Origin: an uncultured Eubacteriales bacterium
GTDB lineage: Bacteria; Bacillota; Clostridia; Peptostreptococcales; Anaerovoracaceae
Reading direction: 5' to 3'
NCBI GenBank assembly: GCA_900315485.1
Contig: OMZI01000011.1
Span: forward strand, 1 to 64,000
DNA length: 64,000 nt
In this document: piece after piece, positions 51,294 to 59,883 of the stretch
How the letters are laid out: every line of letters starts with the position of its first letter
How positions within the stretch are numbered: position 1 is the stretch's first letter
Made by a program: the position numbers and the translations under genes
Notes under the pieces: generated by a model
What the model saw: only the letters and a program-made list of their open reading frames with translations
What the model was told of the DNA's origin: nothing
The model's database searches: none

Positions 51294-52301
51294 ATGTCGT
51301 TTTCATCAGAGGTCAAAGGCGAACTCGCTAGACTTGAGAATAAGAAGAAATGCTGCATGCTGGCGGAGATCGCCGGCTTTCTTAGGGTCTCGAGTTCTAT
51401 AAGGCTCGCCGGCGGGGGCAAGCTGGGGATAGTTGCGACCACTGAGAATGCGGCTATCGCGAGACACTATAAGAAGCTGATCCGCGGATACTTCAAGAGC
51501 AATGCCGGCCTTGCTGTAGGCGACTCACAGATGCCGGGTGCCCGGAGCAGAAAGAACCGGTACTATCTGAACATAAGTCCGGACGAGAAGTCGATGCATA
51601 TCCTCAGAGAGACAGGAATGATGCTGATCCGCGAGGGTGATGACTACTTCAGCGACGGGATATATCAGCCGATAGTTAAGTCAAAATGCTGCCGCAAGTC
51701 TTACCTGCGCGGCATGTTCCTGAGCTGCGGAACGATATCCGATCCGAAGAAGAGTTACCATCTCGAGTTCGTTCTCGACAAGGAGCAGAGCGCGAACGAC
51801 CTGAAGAAGCTGATCGGGACATTTGTCGACCTGTCTGCCAACATCTCAAGGCGAGGAGACAACTACATCGTGTACATCAAGAAGGCGCAGTATATAAGTG
51901 ATCTGCTCGGCATAATGGGAGCGGACAATGCTGTGCTGGAGTTTGAGAATATAAGGATAAGCAAGAGCCTGCACGGCGATGTGCAGAGGATGCTCAACTG
52001 CGACAATGCCAATGTGGACAGGACGCTGTCCGCAGCGGAAGAGCAGAGAGGCTGGATAAGAAAGATCGCTGAGGACGAGCTCGGCAGGGAGCCGCTTGCC
52101 AGCGAGCTGGCAGACCCAGGTTCAGTATTCTGGACCGACGGATTAAGACACCTGCCTTCGCAGCTCAAGGAAGTAGCGTTCATCAGACTCTACAAGCCTG
52201 AGGCAAGCCTCGCGGAAATAGGGGAGACACTCAATCCGCCAATCGGAAAACCGGCAGTGAGCAAGCGTTTTGCCCGGCTCAAGGCTCTCGCGGAAGCGTG
52301 A
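51294..52301 (+). CDS. whiA: DNA-binding protein WhiA
   Basis: The protein has 335 residues, starting on the base after the rapZ stop. N-terminal LAGLIDADG-type degenerate homing-endonuclease fold (FSSEVKGELARL, AEIAGFLRVSSSI, KSKCCRKSYLRGMFLSCGTISDP) and C-terminal HTH (LKEVAFIRLYKPEASLAEIGETLNPPIGKPAVSKRFARL). WhiA affects cell division and chromosome segregation in Bacillota and sporulation in actinobacteria. The usual GAFLSGG is FLSCGT here. No spore genes are nearby. Confidence 0.95.
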   Translation: MSFSSEVKGELARLENKKKCCMLAEIAGFLRVSSSIRLAGGGKLGIVATTENAAIARHYKKLIRGYFKSNAGLAVGDSQMPGARSRKNRYYLNISPDEKSMHILRETGMMLIREGDDYFSDGIYQPIVKSKCCRKSYLRGMFLSCGTISDPKKSYHLEFVLDKEQSANDLKKLIGTFVDLSANISRRGDNYIVYIKKAQYISDLLGIMGADNAVLEFENIRISKSLHGDVQRMLNCDNANVDRTLSAAEEQRGWIRKIAEDELGREPLASELADPGSVFWTDGLRHLPSQLKEVAFIRLYKPEASLAEIGETLNPPIGKPAVSKRFARLKALAEA

Positions 52302-52322
52302 TACAGCAAGTGAAAGGAAACA

Positions 52323-53783
52323 ATGGAAAAAGGACAGATCATAGATATAAAAATTGAAGATATGCTCGATGACGGCAGAGCCTTCGGAAGATACGACGGC
52401 TGTGCTGTTTTCATCAGCGGAAGTGCTGTGCCGGGGGACAGAGTCTCGGCTAAAGTGACCAAGGCAAAGAAGACATCTGCCGAGGCATCTGTAACAGATA
52501 TACTTGAACCATCGGAAAACAGGATCAAGGCGGAGTGCCCGTACTTCAGGGAATGCGGCGGATGCTCCCTGCAGGAGCTGTCTTATGATGCTCAGAAGAA
52601 GCTCAAGAAAGAACAAGTGCGTGCCAAGCTGAAAAGGCTCGGCGGCCTTGATGATCCGAAGGTCAACGACATGATCGGGGCAGACACGCTGAAGTACTAC
52701 CGCAACAAGGCGGTATTTGCTGTAGGCCCTCACGGCGAGGTCGGCTTCAACAAGGGCAAAAGCCACTATGTGGTGGATATAGAGGACTGCATGCTGCAGA
52801 CTGATGCGGCAATGGTGTGCGCGGATGCGCTGAGGGTATTCCTCAGGAGAACCGGTGTATCCTGCATAAAGCAGATGACTGTCAAAACTGCTTTCGGGAC
52901 CGGCGAGGTTATGGTAGTCCTTGAAAGCGAGAACAAGGAGATAAGGGATATCGACGAGCTGGTCGGCATGTTCGACGCTGCTGTGTACAGTCTGAGTCCT
53001 GCTGCGTTGGAAGAAGGCGTTGCCTATGAAACGGGAGAAGAGACGCTTGGAGCTGATGACTTTGAGCCTGCCGTTCTTTACAGTCTCGAATCGGTTGCTG
53101 TGATCCATAAGGGAAAGTGCCGTATTATCGCCGGCAAGCCTACTATCACCGAAAAGGTGACGCGTTCTGACGGGAAAGAGCTGAGCTACGAGATCAGTCC
53201 GCAGTCATTCTATCAGGTGAATCCTGAGCAGATGCCGAAGCTGTATGACAAGGCAATGGAGTACGCTGCCCTGACCGGAAAAGAGACACTGCTTGACCTG
53301 TACTGCGGAGTCGGAACAATAGGAATCTGGATGGCAGACAAGGCAGAAAAGGTGATCGGAATCGAATCAGTAAAACCTGCGGTCATCGATGCCAACAGGA
53401 ACTCAGTCATCAACAATATAATCAACACGAGATACATATGTGGCAAGGCAGAGGAAGAGCTGCCGGGCATGATGGGCCTTGCAAAGCTGTGGAAGTGGAA
53501 TGAGGTCAATGAAAGAGTTGAGCGCAAGCCTGAGATCACGATAGAACACGCTGATGTCGCAGTCCTTGATCCGCCCCGCGCCGGATGCGAAGAGGTTTTG
53601 CTCGAAGCAGTAGTCAAGGCTGCACCGGACCGCATTGTATACGTCTCATGCGATCCTGGCACGCTTGCCCGTGATATCAAATATCTTAGCGCTAACGGCT
53701 ACGAATTTATAGAGTGCACACCGGTCGACCAGTTCCCGTGGACGTCACACATCGAGGTAGTCGCGAAAATACAACGCAGGTAA
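52323..53783 (+). CDS. rlmD: 23S rRNA (uracil-5-)-methyltransferase, RumA/RlmD type
   Basis: The protein has 486 residues. N-terminal TRAM domain (MLDDGRAFGRYDGCAVFISGSAVPGDRV), the [4Fe-4S] cysteines in CPYFRECGGCSLQ, then the SAM-dependent domain: LLDLYCGVGTIGIWMA, VLDPPRAGCEE, and the catalytic Cys in IVYVSCDPGTLARD. It adds a methyl group to C5 of a uridine in 23S rRNA; RlmC or RlmD specificity, or a tRNA target, cannot be separated by eye. A short inserted segment after residue 385 (WKWNEVNERVERKPE) is unusual. Confidence 0.88.
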   Translation: MEKGQIIDIKIEDMLDDGRAFGRYDGCAVFISGSAVPGDRVSAKVTKAKKTSAEASVTDILEPSENRIKAECPYFRECGGCSLQELSYDAQKKLKKEQVRAKLKRLGGLDDPKVNDMIGADTLKYYRNKAVFAVGPHGEVGFNKGKSHYVVDIEDCMLQTDAAMVCADALRVFLRRTGVSCIKQMTVKTAFGTGEVMVVLESENKEIRDIDELVGMFDAAVYSLSPAALEEGVAYETGEETLGADDFEPAVLYSLESVAVIHKGKCRIIAGKPTITEKVTRSDGKELSYEISPQSFYQVNPEQMPKLYDKAMEYAALTGKETLLDLYCGVGTIGIWMADKAEKVIGIESVKPAVIDANRNSVINNIINTRYICGKAEEELPGMMGLAKLWKWNEVNERVERKPEITIEHADVAVLDPPRAGCEEVLLEAVVKAAPDRIVYVSCDPGTLARDIKYLSANGYEFIECTPVDQFPWTSHIEVVAKIQRR

Positions 53784-53788
53784 CGCTC

Positions 53789-54107
53789 AAAACCCTTGAA
53801 AATCAAGGCTTTCAGGATTTGGCGGTTTTTGCAGATTTTAGCAAAAATCGCCATTTTTTAGTGTCCGGACCGAAATCAAAAAGGGCATCTGGTCAAAGGA
53901 AATACATCAACAGGCGTAGTTCCGAAAAAATGGCAGATTTCTAAAACCCTTGCAATTACTGCATTATACAGCCTTATTCATTCAATATTCATGTATTCTC
54001 ACGCGAGGTAGTTCATACAATGGAAAAAATACACGCCTCTGTGTATACTCTTTATTCATTTTATGCATTTTTATGCATAACCGCTGTAAACCCTTGGAAT
54101 TAAGCGG
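53789..54107. repeat. Three AAACCCTTG repeats spaced about 150 bp
   Basis: AAACCCTTGAAAAT (53789-53803 region, extended into CCTTGA/TCAAGG), AAACCCTTGCAATTA (53943 region) and AAACCCTTGGAATTA (54087 region, inside the stem ACCGCT/AGCGGT). The last two are separated by an AT-rich stretch with tandem TTTATGCAT (54060-54079). Such spaced repeats fit a recombination or attachment region at the element edge. This gap (53784-54348) also holds the terminator at 53821 and no firm gene other than a tiny frame at 54218. Confidence 0.5.
53821..53859 (+). terminator. Intrinsic terminator of the murB-rlmD region
   Basis: GGCGGTTTTTGC / GCAAAAATCGCC (one wobble) with an eight-base loop, followed by A and six T. 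Confidence 0.8.
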
Positions 54108-54217
54108 TTTGCCGGATCGGACAGCTTCGCACATTTGCGGCTGAGCATAAAGCGAATTATATTAAGCATAGGTGAACACCGGTGTAATCAATACCATCAG
54201 AAGGGAGGGTTCGCCTA

Positions 54218-54250
54218 TTGAAAAGAAATAAGATAACTGCAAAAGAATAA
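54218..54250 (+). pseudogene. Tiny frame resembling a serine-recombinase start
   Basis: TTG at 54218 after GAAGGGAGGG encodes MKRNKITAKE and stops. Large serine recombinases of Clostridia often begin with a similar 'K-N-K-I-T-A-L-Y'. It may be the cut-off start of a lost recombinase gene, or a leader peptide. Confidence 0.25.
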
Positions 54251-54348
54251 TACAGACAGTGAACTTTAGTAGTGCGGTTCATCTGGTTTATAACTTCAGT
54301 TACAGTAAAGACATTGTGATTAAGGCTAGCGGAAAGGGGGTCGAGAAT

Positions 54349-54489
54349 ATGTTCAGACCAAAATATAAATTCACTTATGAAGAAGTCAGGATCATAGTTC
54401 TGGCGCTGATAGAACTCAAGAATCAGCTGATAGAAGAAGGCAGATACACTGACAGCGTTGATGACCTTCTTATCAGGCTGGTCGATTAA
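54349..54489 (+). CDS. Small conserved element protein
   Basis: The protein has 46 residues from the ATG at 54349 (AAAGGGGG site; the frame is open to 54259 without a better start). It starts MFRPKYKFTYEEVRIIVLALIELKNQL and ends with DSVDDLLIRLVD. Short proteins of this pattern are frequent in Clostridia integrative elements, next to recombinase modules. Mostly one amphipathic helix plus a short second helix; function unknown. Confidence 0.55.
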   Translation: MFRPKYKFTYEEVRIIVLALIELKNQLIEEGRYTDSVDDLLIRLVD

Positions 54490-54631
54490 TTCAGAAGATA
54501 AATAATATTCAGCCAGTTCAATACATGCCTGCTCTCAAAAGGGGCAGGCTGTTTTATTGCCACAAAACGAATGAAAGGAAAGGAGATCATAATGCTGAAA
54601 TAAAGAAGGGTGAATATTGGGAGGTAGCACT

Positions 54632-54847
54632 ATGAAGTCAATTCTTATCAAGGATACAACACGCGAAGAAAGAGAACAGATCGTCCGTCAATCACTTTGG
54701 GGAGACTGCGGCATCGAATGTGAATTCTGCTCGGGATGTGACAATCGGGGAGGGGGAACATTATCTTCTCTTTATCAGCCATATATCGATGGCGAGAAGG
54801 AGATACACGAGATCAATGCGGAATACCGCGCGCCATTTGTACGCTGA
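54632..54847 (+). CDS. Small Cys-rich element protein
   Basis: The protein has 71 residues from the ATG at 54632 (GGGAGG site). N-terminal KDTTREEREQIVRQSLWGDCG, then the cysteine group C-GIEC-EFC-SGC (four or five Cys within 15 residues), which could bind zinc or an Fe-S cluster, and a C-terminal YQPYIDGEKEIHEINAEYRAPFV. The pattern is known from Bacillota integrative elements. It follows the other small protein and is probably part of the same module. Confidence 0.6.
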   Translation: MKSILIKDTTREEREQIVRQSLWGDCGIECEFCSGCDNRGGGTLSSLYQPYIDGEKEIHEINAEYRAPFVR

Positions 54848-55023
54848 TAATAGGCGTGCTGGCCTCCTTTCATTTCAACGTGTTGAGGATTAGCGTGTAA
54901 ATTCGAGCCTCGTACGCTCCGCCATAGACGCTGTTGAAATATGCAGTCGTTTTTCATTGTTTTGAACTTGTTCCAAATTGGAAATAGTTCACTTTTAGAA
55001 GTGATTCGATAATTTAACAGGGA

Positions 55024-55611
55024 CTAAGATTCTCGCAGTTTTGGAAAGATTTCTGTTTTGACTGCTTCAACCGACTTGTCGCATATTTCCGAGATGAGTG
55101 CGACAGAGTCTTCGCATCCGTTTATGAACCATTCCATAATAATACTTCTGAGTGAGCCTATTGCAGCGATAATCATATAATATGCTTTCTTGTCCAGTGC
55201 AGGATAAGAATCCTTGATATAATCACGAAACTGGAAAAAAGCTGTTTTCTCAATGTTGGCCTTCATCAGGAGAGAATACAGATCATAGTTGTCTTTCATT
55301 TTCTGAATTATAGGCGGGAAGAAATCTTCTTCTCTGTTGATCGCTTCCCAGATAGAATTGTTTACTTCTTTCAGTTCCTGATCTATCAGTTCAGTCAGCA
55401 CATCATCCACTGTCTGATAATTTGAGTAAAAAGCTGTCCTCGATACTCCTGCTCTGCGTGCCAGTTCTGACACAGAAATATCGCTGAGCTCTTTTTTATC
55501 CAGCAGCTGTATCAACGCAGTCTGAAGACAGCTTTTCGTGACCATCTTGGCCTGCTTGTTGGACAGTCTTATTATGTTCCTTTTTTCCAGTTCTGTTTTA
55601 TGATCTGTCAT
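55024..55611 (-). CDS. TetR/AcrR family regulator
   Basis: The protein has 195 residues on the minus strand with a GGAAAGGA site. The N-terminal HTH is clear (LLDKKELSDISVSELARRAGVSRTAFYSNYQTVDDVLTELI, about residues 37-76). The C-terminal helical domain with ALDKKAYYMIIAAIGSLRSIIMEWFINGCE is typical of the ligand-binding half. It is divergent from the radical SAM gene at 55760, with 148 bases between, and most likely represses that unit and itself. Confidence 0.85.
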   Translation of the reverse strand: MTDHKTELEKRNIIRLSNKQAKMVTKSCLQTALIQLLDKKELSDISVSELARRAGVSRTAFYSNYQTVDDVLTELIDQELKEVNNSIWEAINREEDFFPPIIQKMKDNYDLYSLLMKANIEKTAFFQFRDYIKDSYPALDKKAYYMIIAAIGSLRSIIMEWFINGCEDSVALISEICDKSVEAVKTEIFPKLRES

Positions 55612-55759
55612 TACAAAATCCTTTCCAGATGTAAAGGCTCCGCAAATGTCAACTGAAATGCACTTGCCAATTGGATACAGCTAATTCATAATTCCTTTTA
55701 ACATTACAACAGTAACCCCATTATAAGTGTTAACAATGAATTGGTCAATGGGAGGAAAT

Positions 55760-57109
55760 ATGAGTATCAAAACGACAATAGCGAAATACGGACTTGGGAA
55801 AATGATCGATCAGCTATATGAAGATCCGCAGAAGGGCATGCAGACTATCATGGGCTGGGCAGATAAGTTTTCCAAAGGAGATTTTGTACAGCAGAGAGAA
55901 GTATTCAGAAAAATCTTTGAGAACGAGGATGATCCTTACAACAAGATGATCCGGAAGATGCTGACAGATATTGACAGAAGTGTTTTTGAAAAGATCCTTG
56001 TCAATTTCTTCGTCAATGCCAATCTGGCCGGGTGGCCTGTGCTTGAAGAGAACAGGAAAAAATATAACTGCAACATCCCATGGGCGATCCTTCTTGATCC
56101 GACAAGTGCCTGCAATCTGCACTGCACTGGCTGCTGGGCGGCAGAGTATGGCAACAAACTGAATCTGTCTTACGATGAGATCGACGATATCATCACTCAG
56201 GGCAAAGAGCTTGGCGTTTACTTCTACATTTACACCGGCGGAGAACCTCTTGTCAGGAAGAAAGATCTCATAAAAATCTGCGAAAAGCATGATGACTGCG
56301 TCTTCCTGTCATTTACAAACGGGACCCTGATAGATGAGGAATTCGCTGACGATATGCTTAGAGTCGGGAACTTTGTCCCAGCAATATCTCTTGAAGGTTT
56401 TGAGGGAGCCACTGACAGCAGAAGAGGTGCGGGAGTTTACGACCATGTCATAAAAGCGATGAGACTGCTTAAGGAGAAGAGACTGCCGTTCGGTATCTCA
56501 GCCTGCTATACATCCCAGAATTATGAGTCGATCTCATCAGAGAAATTCTATGACCTGATGATCGATGAAGGGGCATATTTCGTATGGTTCTTCCATTATA
56601 TGCCGGTCGGAAATGATGCAAGCGTTGAACTGCTTCCTACACCTGAGCAAAGAACCGGCATGTACAAAAAGATCCGTGAATACCGTGCGACCAAGCCGCT
56701 GTTTGCCATGGATTTCCAGAATGACGCTGAATATGTCGGCGGATGCATTGCAGGCGGCAAAAGATATCTTCATATCAATGCCAACGGCGATGTGGATCCA
56801 TGTGTATTCGTTCATTACTCAGATTCCAACATACGTGAGAAGACTCTTCTTGAAGCTCTGCAGTCGCCGATGTTCATGCAGTACCACGACAATATGCCGT
56901 TCAATGACAATATGCTGATGCCATGCCCGATGCTTGAGAATTCGGGAAAACTGACAGAAATGGTCAATGCGGCAGGAGCTCATTCCACTGACCTGCAGTC
57001 GCCGGAAAGTGCTGAGCATCTCTGCGGCAAAACGAAAACATATGCAGATACCTGGGCTCCTGTAGCCGACAGGCTGTGGCAGGAAAGCCAGGGAAGGAAG
57101 GCGGAATAA
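55760..57109 (+). CDS. Radical SAM/SPASM-like protein
   Basis: The protein has 449 residues from the ATG at 55760 (GGAGGAA site). An N-terminal helical domain (1-100) precedes the radical SAM core: Cys118, Cys122, Cys125 in SACNLHCTGCW, the SAM-binding GGEP in YIYTGGEPLVRKKDL, and VFLSFTNGTLIDEEF. The C-terminal part has CIAGGKRYLHINANGDVDPCVFVHYS and a late Cys in LMPCPMLENSGKL, which suggests an auxiliary cluster as in SPASM proteins, though CxxxxC spacing is not complete. The coupled E2-like gene follows after 1 base. The substrate is unknown; a peptide or lipid modification is possible. Confidence 0.85.
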   Translation: MSIKTTIAKYGLGKMIDQLYEDPQKGMQTIMGWADKFSKGDFVQQREVFRKIFENEDDPYNKMIRKMLTDIDRSVFEKILVNFFVNANLAGWPVLEENRKKYNCNIPWAILLDPTSACNLHCTGCWAAEYGNKLNLSYDEIDDIITQGKELGVYFYIYTGGEPLVRKKDLIKICEKHDDCVFLSFTNGTLIDEEFADDMLRVGNFVPAISLEGFEGATDSRRGAGVYDHVIKAMRLLKEKRLPFGISACYTSQNYESISSEKFYDLMIDEGAYFVWFFHYMPVGNDASVELLPTPEQRTGMYKKIREYRATKPLFAMDFQNDAEYVGGCIAGGKRYLHINANGDVDPCVFVHYSDSNIREKTLLEALQSPMFMQYHDNMPFNDNMLMPCPMLENSGKLTEMVNAAGAHSTDLQSPESAEHLCGKTKTYADTWAPVADRLWQESQGRKAE

Positions 57110-57110
57110 T

Positions 57111-57977
57111 ATGAAGCTAAAATGGGGTGAACGCAGAGACGGAAAGCTTCTGAGAGACATAGACTCGATGCATTTTATAATGCCTCTTATGTATCCGAAC
57201 AGATGTGATAACGAGGCATTCATATCAGAACGTATCGATCTGACCAATGTGATGAAGTATCTCGAGAAGAAGAATGCTGATGGTCCTGCATACAAATACA
57301 ACTTCTTCCAGGTCATGGTCACGGCAGTCCTGAAAACGATTATGCTGAGACCCCAGCTCAACCGGTTCATAGCTAATGGGAACCTGTATGAAAGATATGC
57401 TGTAACTGCTGCTTTCACTGTCAAAAAAATATTCTCGGATGAAGGCGAGGAGGCACTGGCGGTGATACACGCCTGTGAAACAGATAATATCGACAGCATC
57501 CATGATGAAATATACAAACAGGTTTCGTATGTCAGAAACGAGGGCAAGGACAAGTCTACAGAGAGTATGGACATACTGCAGAGGACACCGCTTCCTCTCA
57601 AGAAGGTCCTTGGGGCCGGAGCGAGATTCCTTGATAGAAGAGGCTGGATGCCGCAGGCGGTTATTGAGACAGATCCGTTCCAATCTTCGGTGGTGCTTGC
57701 TAATCTGGGATCGATCAAACTTAAATCCGGATATCATCATCTGACCAACTGGGGGACTACATCGCTTTTCATAGTCATTGGTGAAATCAAAGAGCGTCCG
57801 TTTACAGATGCTGATGGAAATACAGAGATGAGGATAAGTGTGGATATAGGGCTCACTGTAGATGAAAGAATATCTGACGGGTATTACTGCTCTAAATCGG
57901 TTCAGCTCCTGAAAAAATTTCTTGAAGAGCCTGAACTTCTGGAACTTCCTCTGGAAGAACAGGCTAAAGACCATTAG
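57111..57977 (+). CDS. CAT/E2-fold acyltransferase-like protein, catalytic His missing
   Basis: The protein has 288 residues. Similar to the catalytic domain of 2-oxo-acid dehydrogenase E2 and chloramphenicol acetyltransferase: MHFIMPLMYPNRCDNEAFI, NFFQVMVTAVLKTIMLRPQLNRFI, SSVVLANLGSIKLKSGYHHLTNWGTTSLFIVIGEI. No lipoyl or subunit-binding domain is present. The family's catalytic HxxxDG is seen as ERISDG (about residues 257-262), so the His is Glu. It may be a catalytically changed transferase or a binding partner of the radical SAM protein, with which it is translationally coupled. Confidence 0.75.
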   Translation: MKLKWGERRDGKLLRDIDSMHFIMPLMYPNRCDNEAFISERIDLTNVMKYLEKKNADGPAYKYNFFQVMVTAVLKTIMLRPQLNRFIANGNLYERYAVTAAFTVKKIFSDEGEEALAVIHACETDNIDSIHDEIYKQVSYVRNEGKDKSTESMDILQRTPLPLKKVLGAGARFLDRRGWMPQAVIETDPFQSSVVLANLGSIKLKSGYHHLTNWGTTSLFIVIGEIKERPFTDADGNTEMRISVDIGLTVDERISDGYYCSKSVQLLKKFLEEPELLELPLEEQAKDH

Positions 57978-58043
57978 TATCATAAAAACAATTCCATGTG
58001 ACGGCAGACAGACTTCCCCTCTCCAGGTCTGCTACTAATTTAG

Positions 58044-58081
58044 AATCAGGCATAGTATCCGGGATGGTACTATGCCTGATT
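58044..58081. repeat. Perfect 14-bp stem hairpin
   Basis: AATCAGGCATAGTA / TACTATGCCTGATT with a ten-base loop. It follows the E2-like gene by 66 bases and begins at the stop of the minus-strand TetR remnant, so it may serve as a two-way stop signal although T tracts are poor. Confidence 0.6.
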
Positions 58082-58319
58082 AGTTGTCTGGACTATATAT
58101 CCCGTGAAGTGCCAGCCTGGTGCCGAATTCTGCCATTTCCTCCGCAGACATCTTCATTCCTGACTCATACCATATGCAGAATATGTTACGTATAGCCCCC
58201 ATGCTTTTAACGCCGCATGCACCGGCAGATACTTCATTCACAACCTTAAATACACAGCGGCAGCTTTTACGGCGTGCAGAGGAACTGTCTCTTGATATTG
58301 AGAAGGTCGACGAGAACAT
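58080..58319 (-). pseudogene. C-terminal remnant of a TetR-type regulator
   Basis: The 79-codon minus-strand frame ends in a segment typical of TetR C termini (IFCIWYESGMKMSAEEMAEFGTRLALHGI). The N-terminal HTH is absent and the first 30 codons look unrelated. On the plus strand a 76-codon frame overlaps, but its first half is less protein-like. A truncated regulator is the better reading. The region 57978-58673 otherwise holds only the hairpins 58044-58081 and 58328-58373 and the IS110 upstream sequence. Confidence 0.4.
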
Positions 58320-58327
58320 AATAAACG

Positions 58328-58373
58328 ACAGCAGCTCTGCCGAGAACTAGTCTCACTCTGACAGAGCTGCTGT
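58328..58373. repeat. 12-bp stem hairpin
   Basis: ACAGCAGCTCTG (58328-58339) pairs perfectly with CAGAGCTGCTGT (58362-58373), followed by TGTCTTTGG on the + strand. A weak terminator or repeat. Confidence 0.5.
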
Positions 58374-58432
58374 TGTCTTTGGTATTTAAGGTATCTATAT
58401 GGAAGGTTTTTATGAAGAAGTTTGTCGTATTT

Positions 58433-58673
58433 CGTTTGACAAGTATAGAGTAACTCTTCTGCCTTAAACGAAACTAAAGGCAGAAAAATAATTCAGAATC
58501 TTTATTAAATGCGGCTTGATCGTAATGATCGAGTCGTTTTTTCTTTATAACCAATCGCGAAAGCATTCCTGTAACATCTAAATAGAGGCACCGATTGAAT
58601 CAAAAGAAACCTCTCGGTAAGATTAAGAAGCATCTTGGCGGATGTGACAACTTAATCAAACCGGAGGTCTCAA
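58433..58673 (+). ncRNA. IS110 upstream non-coding segment, candidate bridge RNA
   Basis: The sequence before the IS110-type gene has no frame but several stems: TCTGCCTT/AAGGCAGA (about 58469-58494), the terminator-like stem at 58512-58542, and a larger fold around ACCGA..CTCGGT (about 58591-58620). In IS110-group elements the non-coding end encodes a bridge RNA with two loops that pair with target and donor DNA. This segment is in the right place, but the element here is truncated, so activity is doubtful. Confidence 0.35.
58512..58542 (+). terminator. Terminator-like hairpin
   Basis: CGGCTTGATC, loop GTAAT, GATCGAGTCG (wobbles), followed by T6. It lies inside the IS110 upstream segment. 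Confidence 0.7.
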
Positions 58674-59432
58674 ATGGATTATACAACACAGAACAAGAAA
58701 ATCGAACTAATAACAGAAGATACCATTGTTATCGGTGTAGACATAGGAAGTGAAATGAATTTTGCCAGAGCCTTTGACTGGCGAGGCAGAGAAATCTCGA
58801 AGAAAGTATTTAAATTCAGTAATACCCTCGTAGGATTCAACTTCTTCGATGGATGGATGACAGATATGCTGCAGAGAGCCGCCAAGATGCAGATCATAGT
58901 CGGATGTGAGCCGACAGGGCATTATTGGTTCCCTCTTGCAGGACATCTGAAAGACAGAGGCATATTGCTGGTGACCGTCAATCCTTACCACGTAAAACAG
59001 ACTAAGGAGCTTGACGACAACAGCCCTACAAAAACGGATCTGAAAGATCCGAAGACGATCGCAAAACTGGTAATAGGTGGGAATTATGGTATCCCATATA
59101 TCCCTGAAGGAATCTATGCAGATTTGCGTGAAGCGATATCGAGCCGGGACAGGATTAATAAGGAACTGAACGCATCAGCCAACCGGATCCAGCGATGGCT
59201 AAAGATATATTTTCCTGAATACCTTGACGTATATGATGACTGGCAGAAGGATGGCGTGCAGGTGCTGAAAGGCGAGACCGGTATCAGGACACTTGGCTCG
59301 TACAGATATCAGAAGGAAGACGGTAGCATGGGCATGGGTTCCAAGGTATGGAGCATACTGCACAGGCATAACTCAGAACGTCAGCGATCTGCTGCAGTCA
59401 TACACAGCAAGGACCATGCTCAGCAACTCTGA
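58674..59432 (+). pseudogene. Truncated IS110 family transposase
   Basis: Good start (CGGAGGTCTC before ATG). Residues 1 to about 200 are the IS110 DEDD (RuvC-like) domain and the following coiled coil: Asp23 in GVDIGSEM, Glu79 in GCEPTGHYW, Asp122 and Asp125 in KTDLKDPKTIAKL, then RIQRWLKIYFPEYLDVYDDW. The C-terminal Transposase_20 domain with its catalytic Ser is absent. From about 59270 the DNA changes to that of a VirB4-type gene, and the remaining 50 codons to the stop are out-of-frame reading. The element is therefore defective, joined to virB4 by deletion or recombination. Confidence 0.75.
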
Positions 59433-59790
59433 GTTCATAGTAATGCTCAATCAGGCGGCATCGGACAGGATAGAGCTGGCAAAGCTCCTGAATATCTCTG
59501 AGGATCAGCTGAACTATATAACCAACGTAGAGGCCGGCCATGGACTGATGAAGATAGGCTCAAATCTGGTTCCATTCGAGAATGACTTTCCTAAGAACAC
59601 TGAACTGTACAAACTCATGACAACAAAAATCGATGAGAGTGCAGCCTTCCGCAAGCAGGAGCAGACATCCGGAAAGAGGAGTGTGACTCCGGAAGAGGAA
59701 GCAGAATTCAAAAGGAGGATCATGGAAGTGGCCAGGAACAACGAGGGGTTCAGTGATCTCGTAGACAGATATCTCCGGAAGGAGGATTGA
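59293..59790 (+). pseudogene. 3' end of a VirB4/TraE-type conjugation ATPase gene
   Basis: From about residue 19 of this frame the sequence is the C-terminal part of an ICE VirB4-like ATPase: YCTGITQNVSDLLQSYTARTMLSNSEF, LNQAASDRIELAKLLNISEDQLNYITN, GLMKIGSNLVPFENDFPKNTELYKLMTTK. The Walker motifs and N-terminal two thirds are missing, cut off by the IS110 fragment. The normal next gene of such operons, a CHAP-domain protein, follows at 59884. It has no own start. Confidence 0.75.
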
Positions 59791-59883
59791 TCCAATGAAG
59801 CGGCAAATGCCGCTTCGGTACATCGGGCGCACCTGAAAGGGTGCTTTATTAATGTCCGGATTCTGAGGAGAGGAGGGAACTAA

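Noticed and set aside
58120..58350. 76-codon + strand frame
   Set aside because: It overlaps a minus-strand frame whose end looks like a TetR C terminus and has no ribosome binding site; part of it lies in a hairpin arm.
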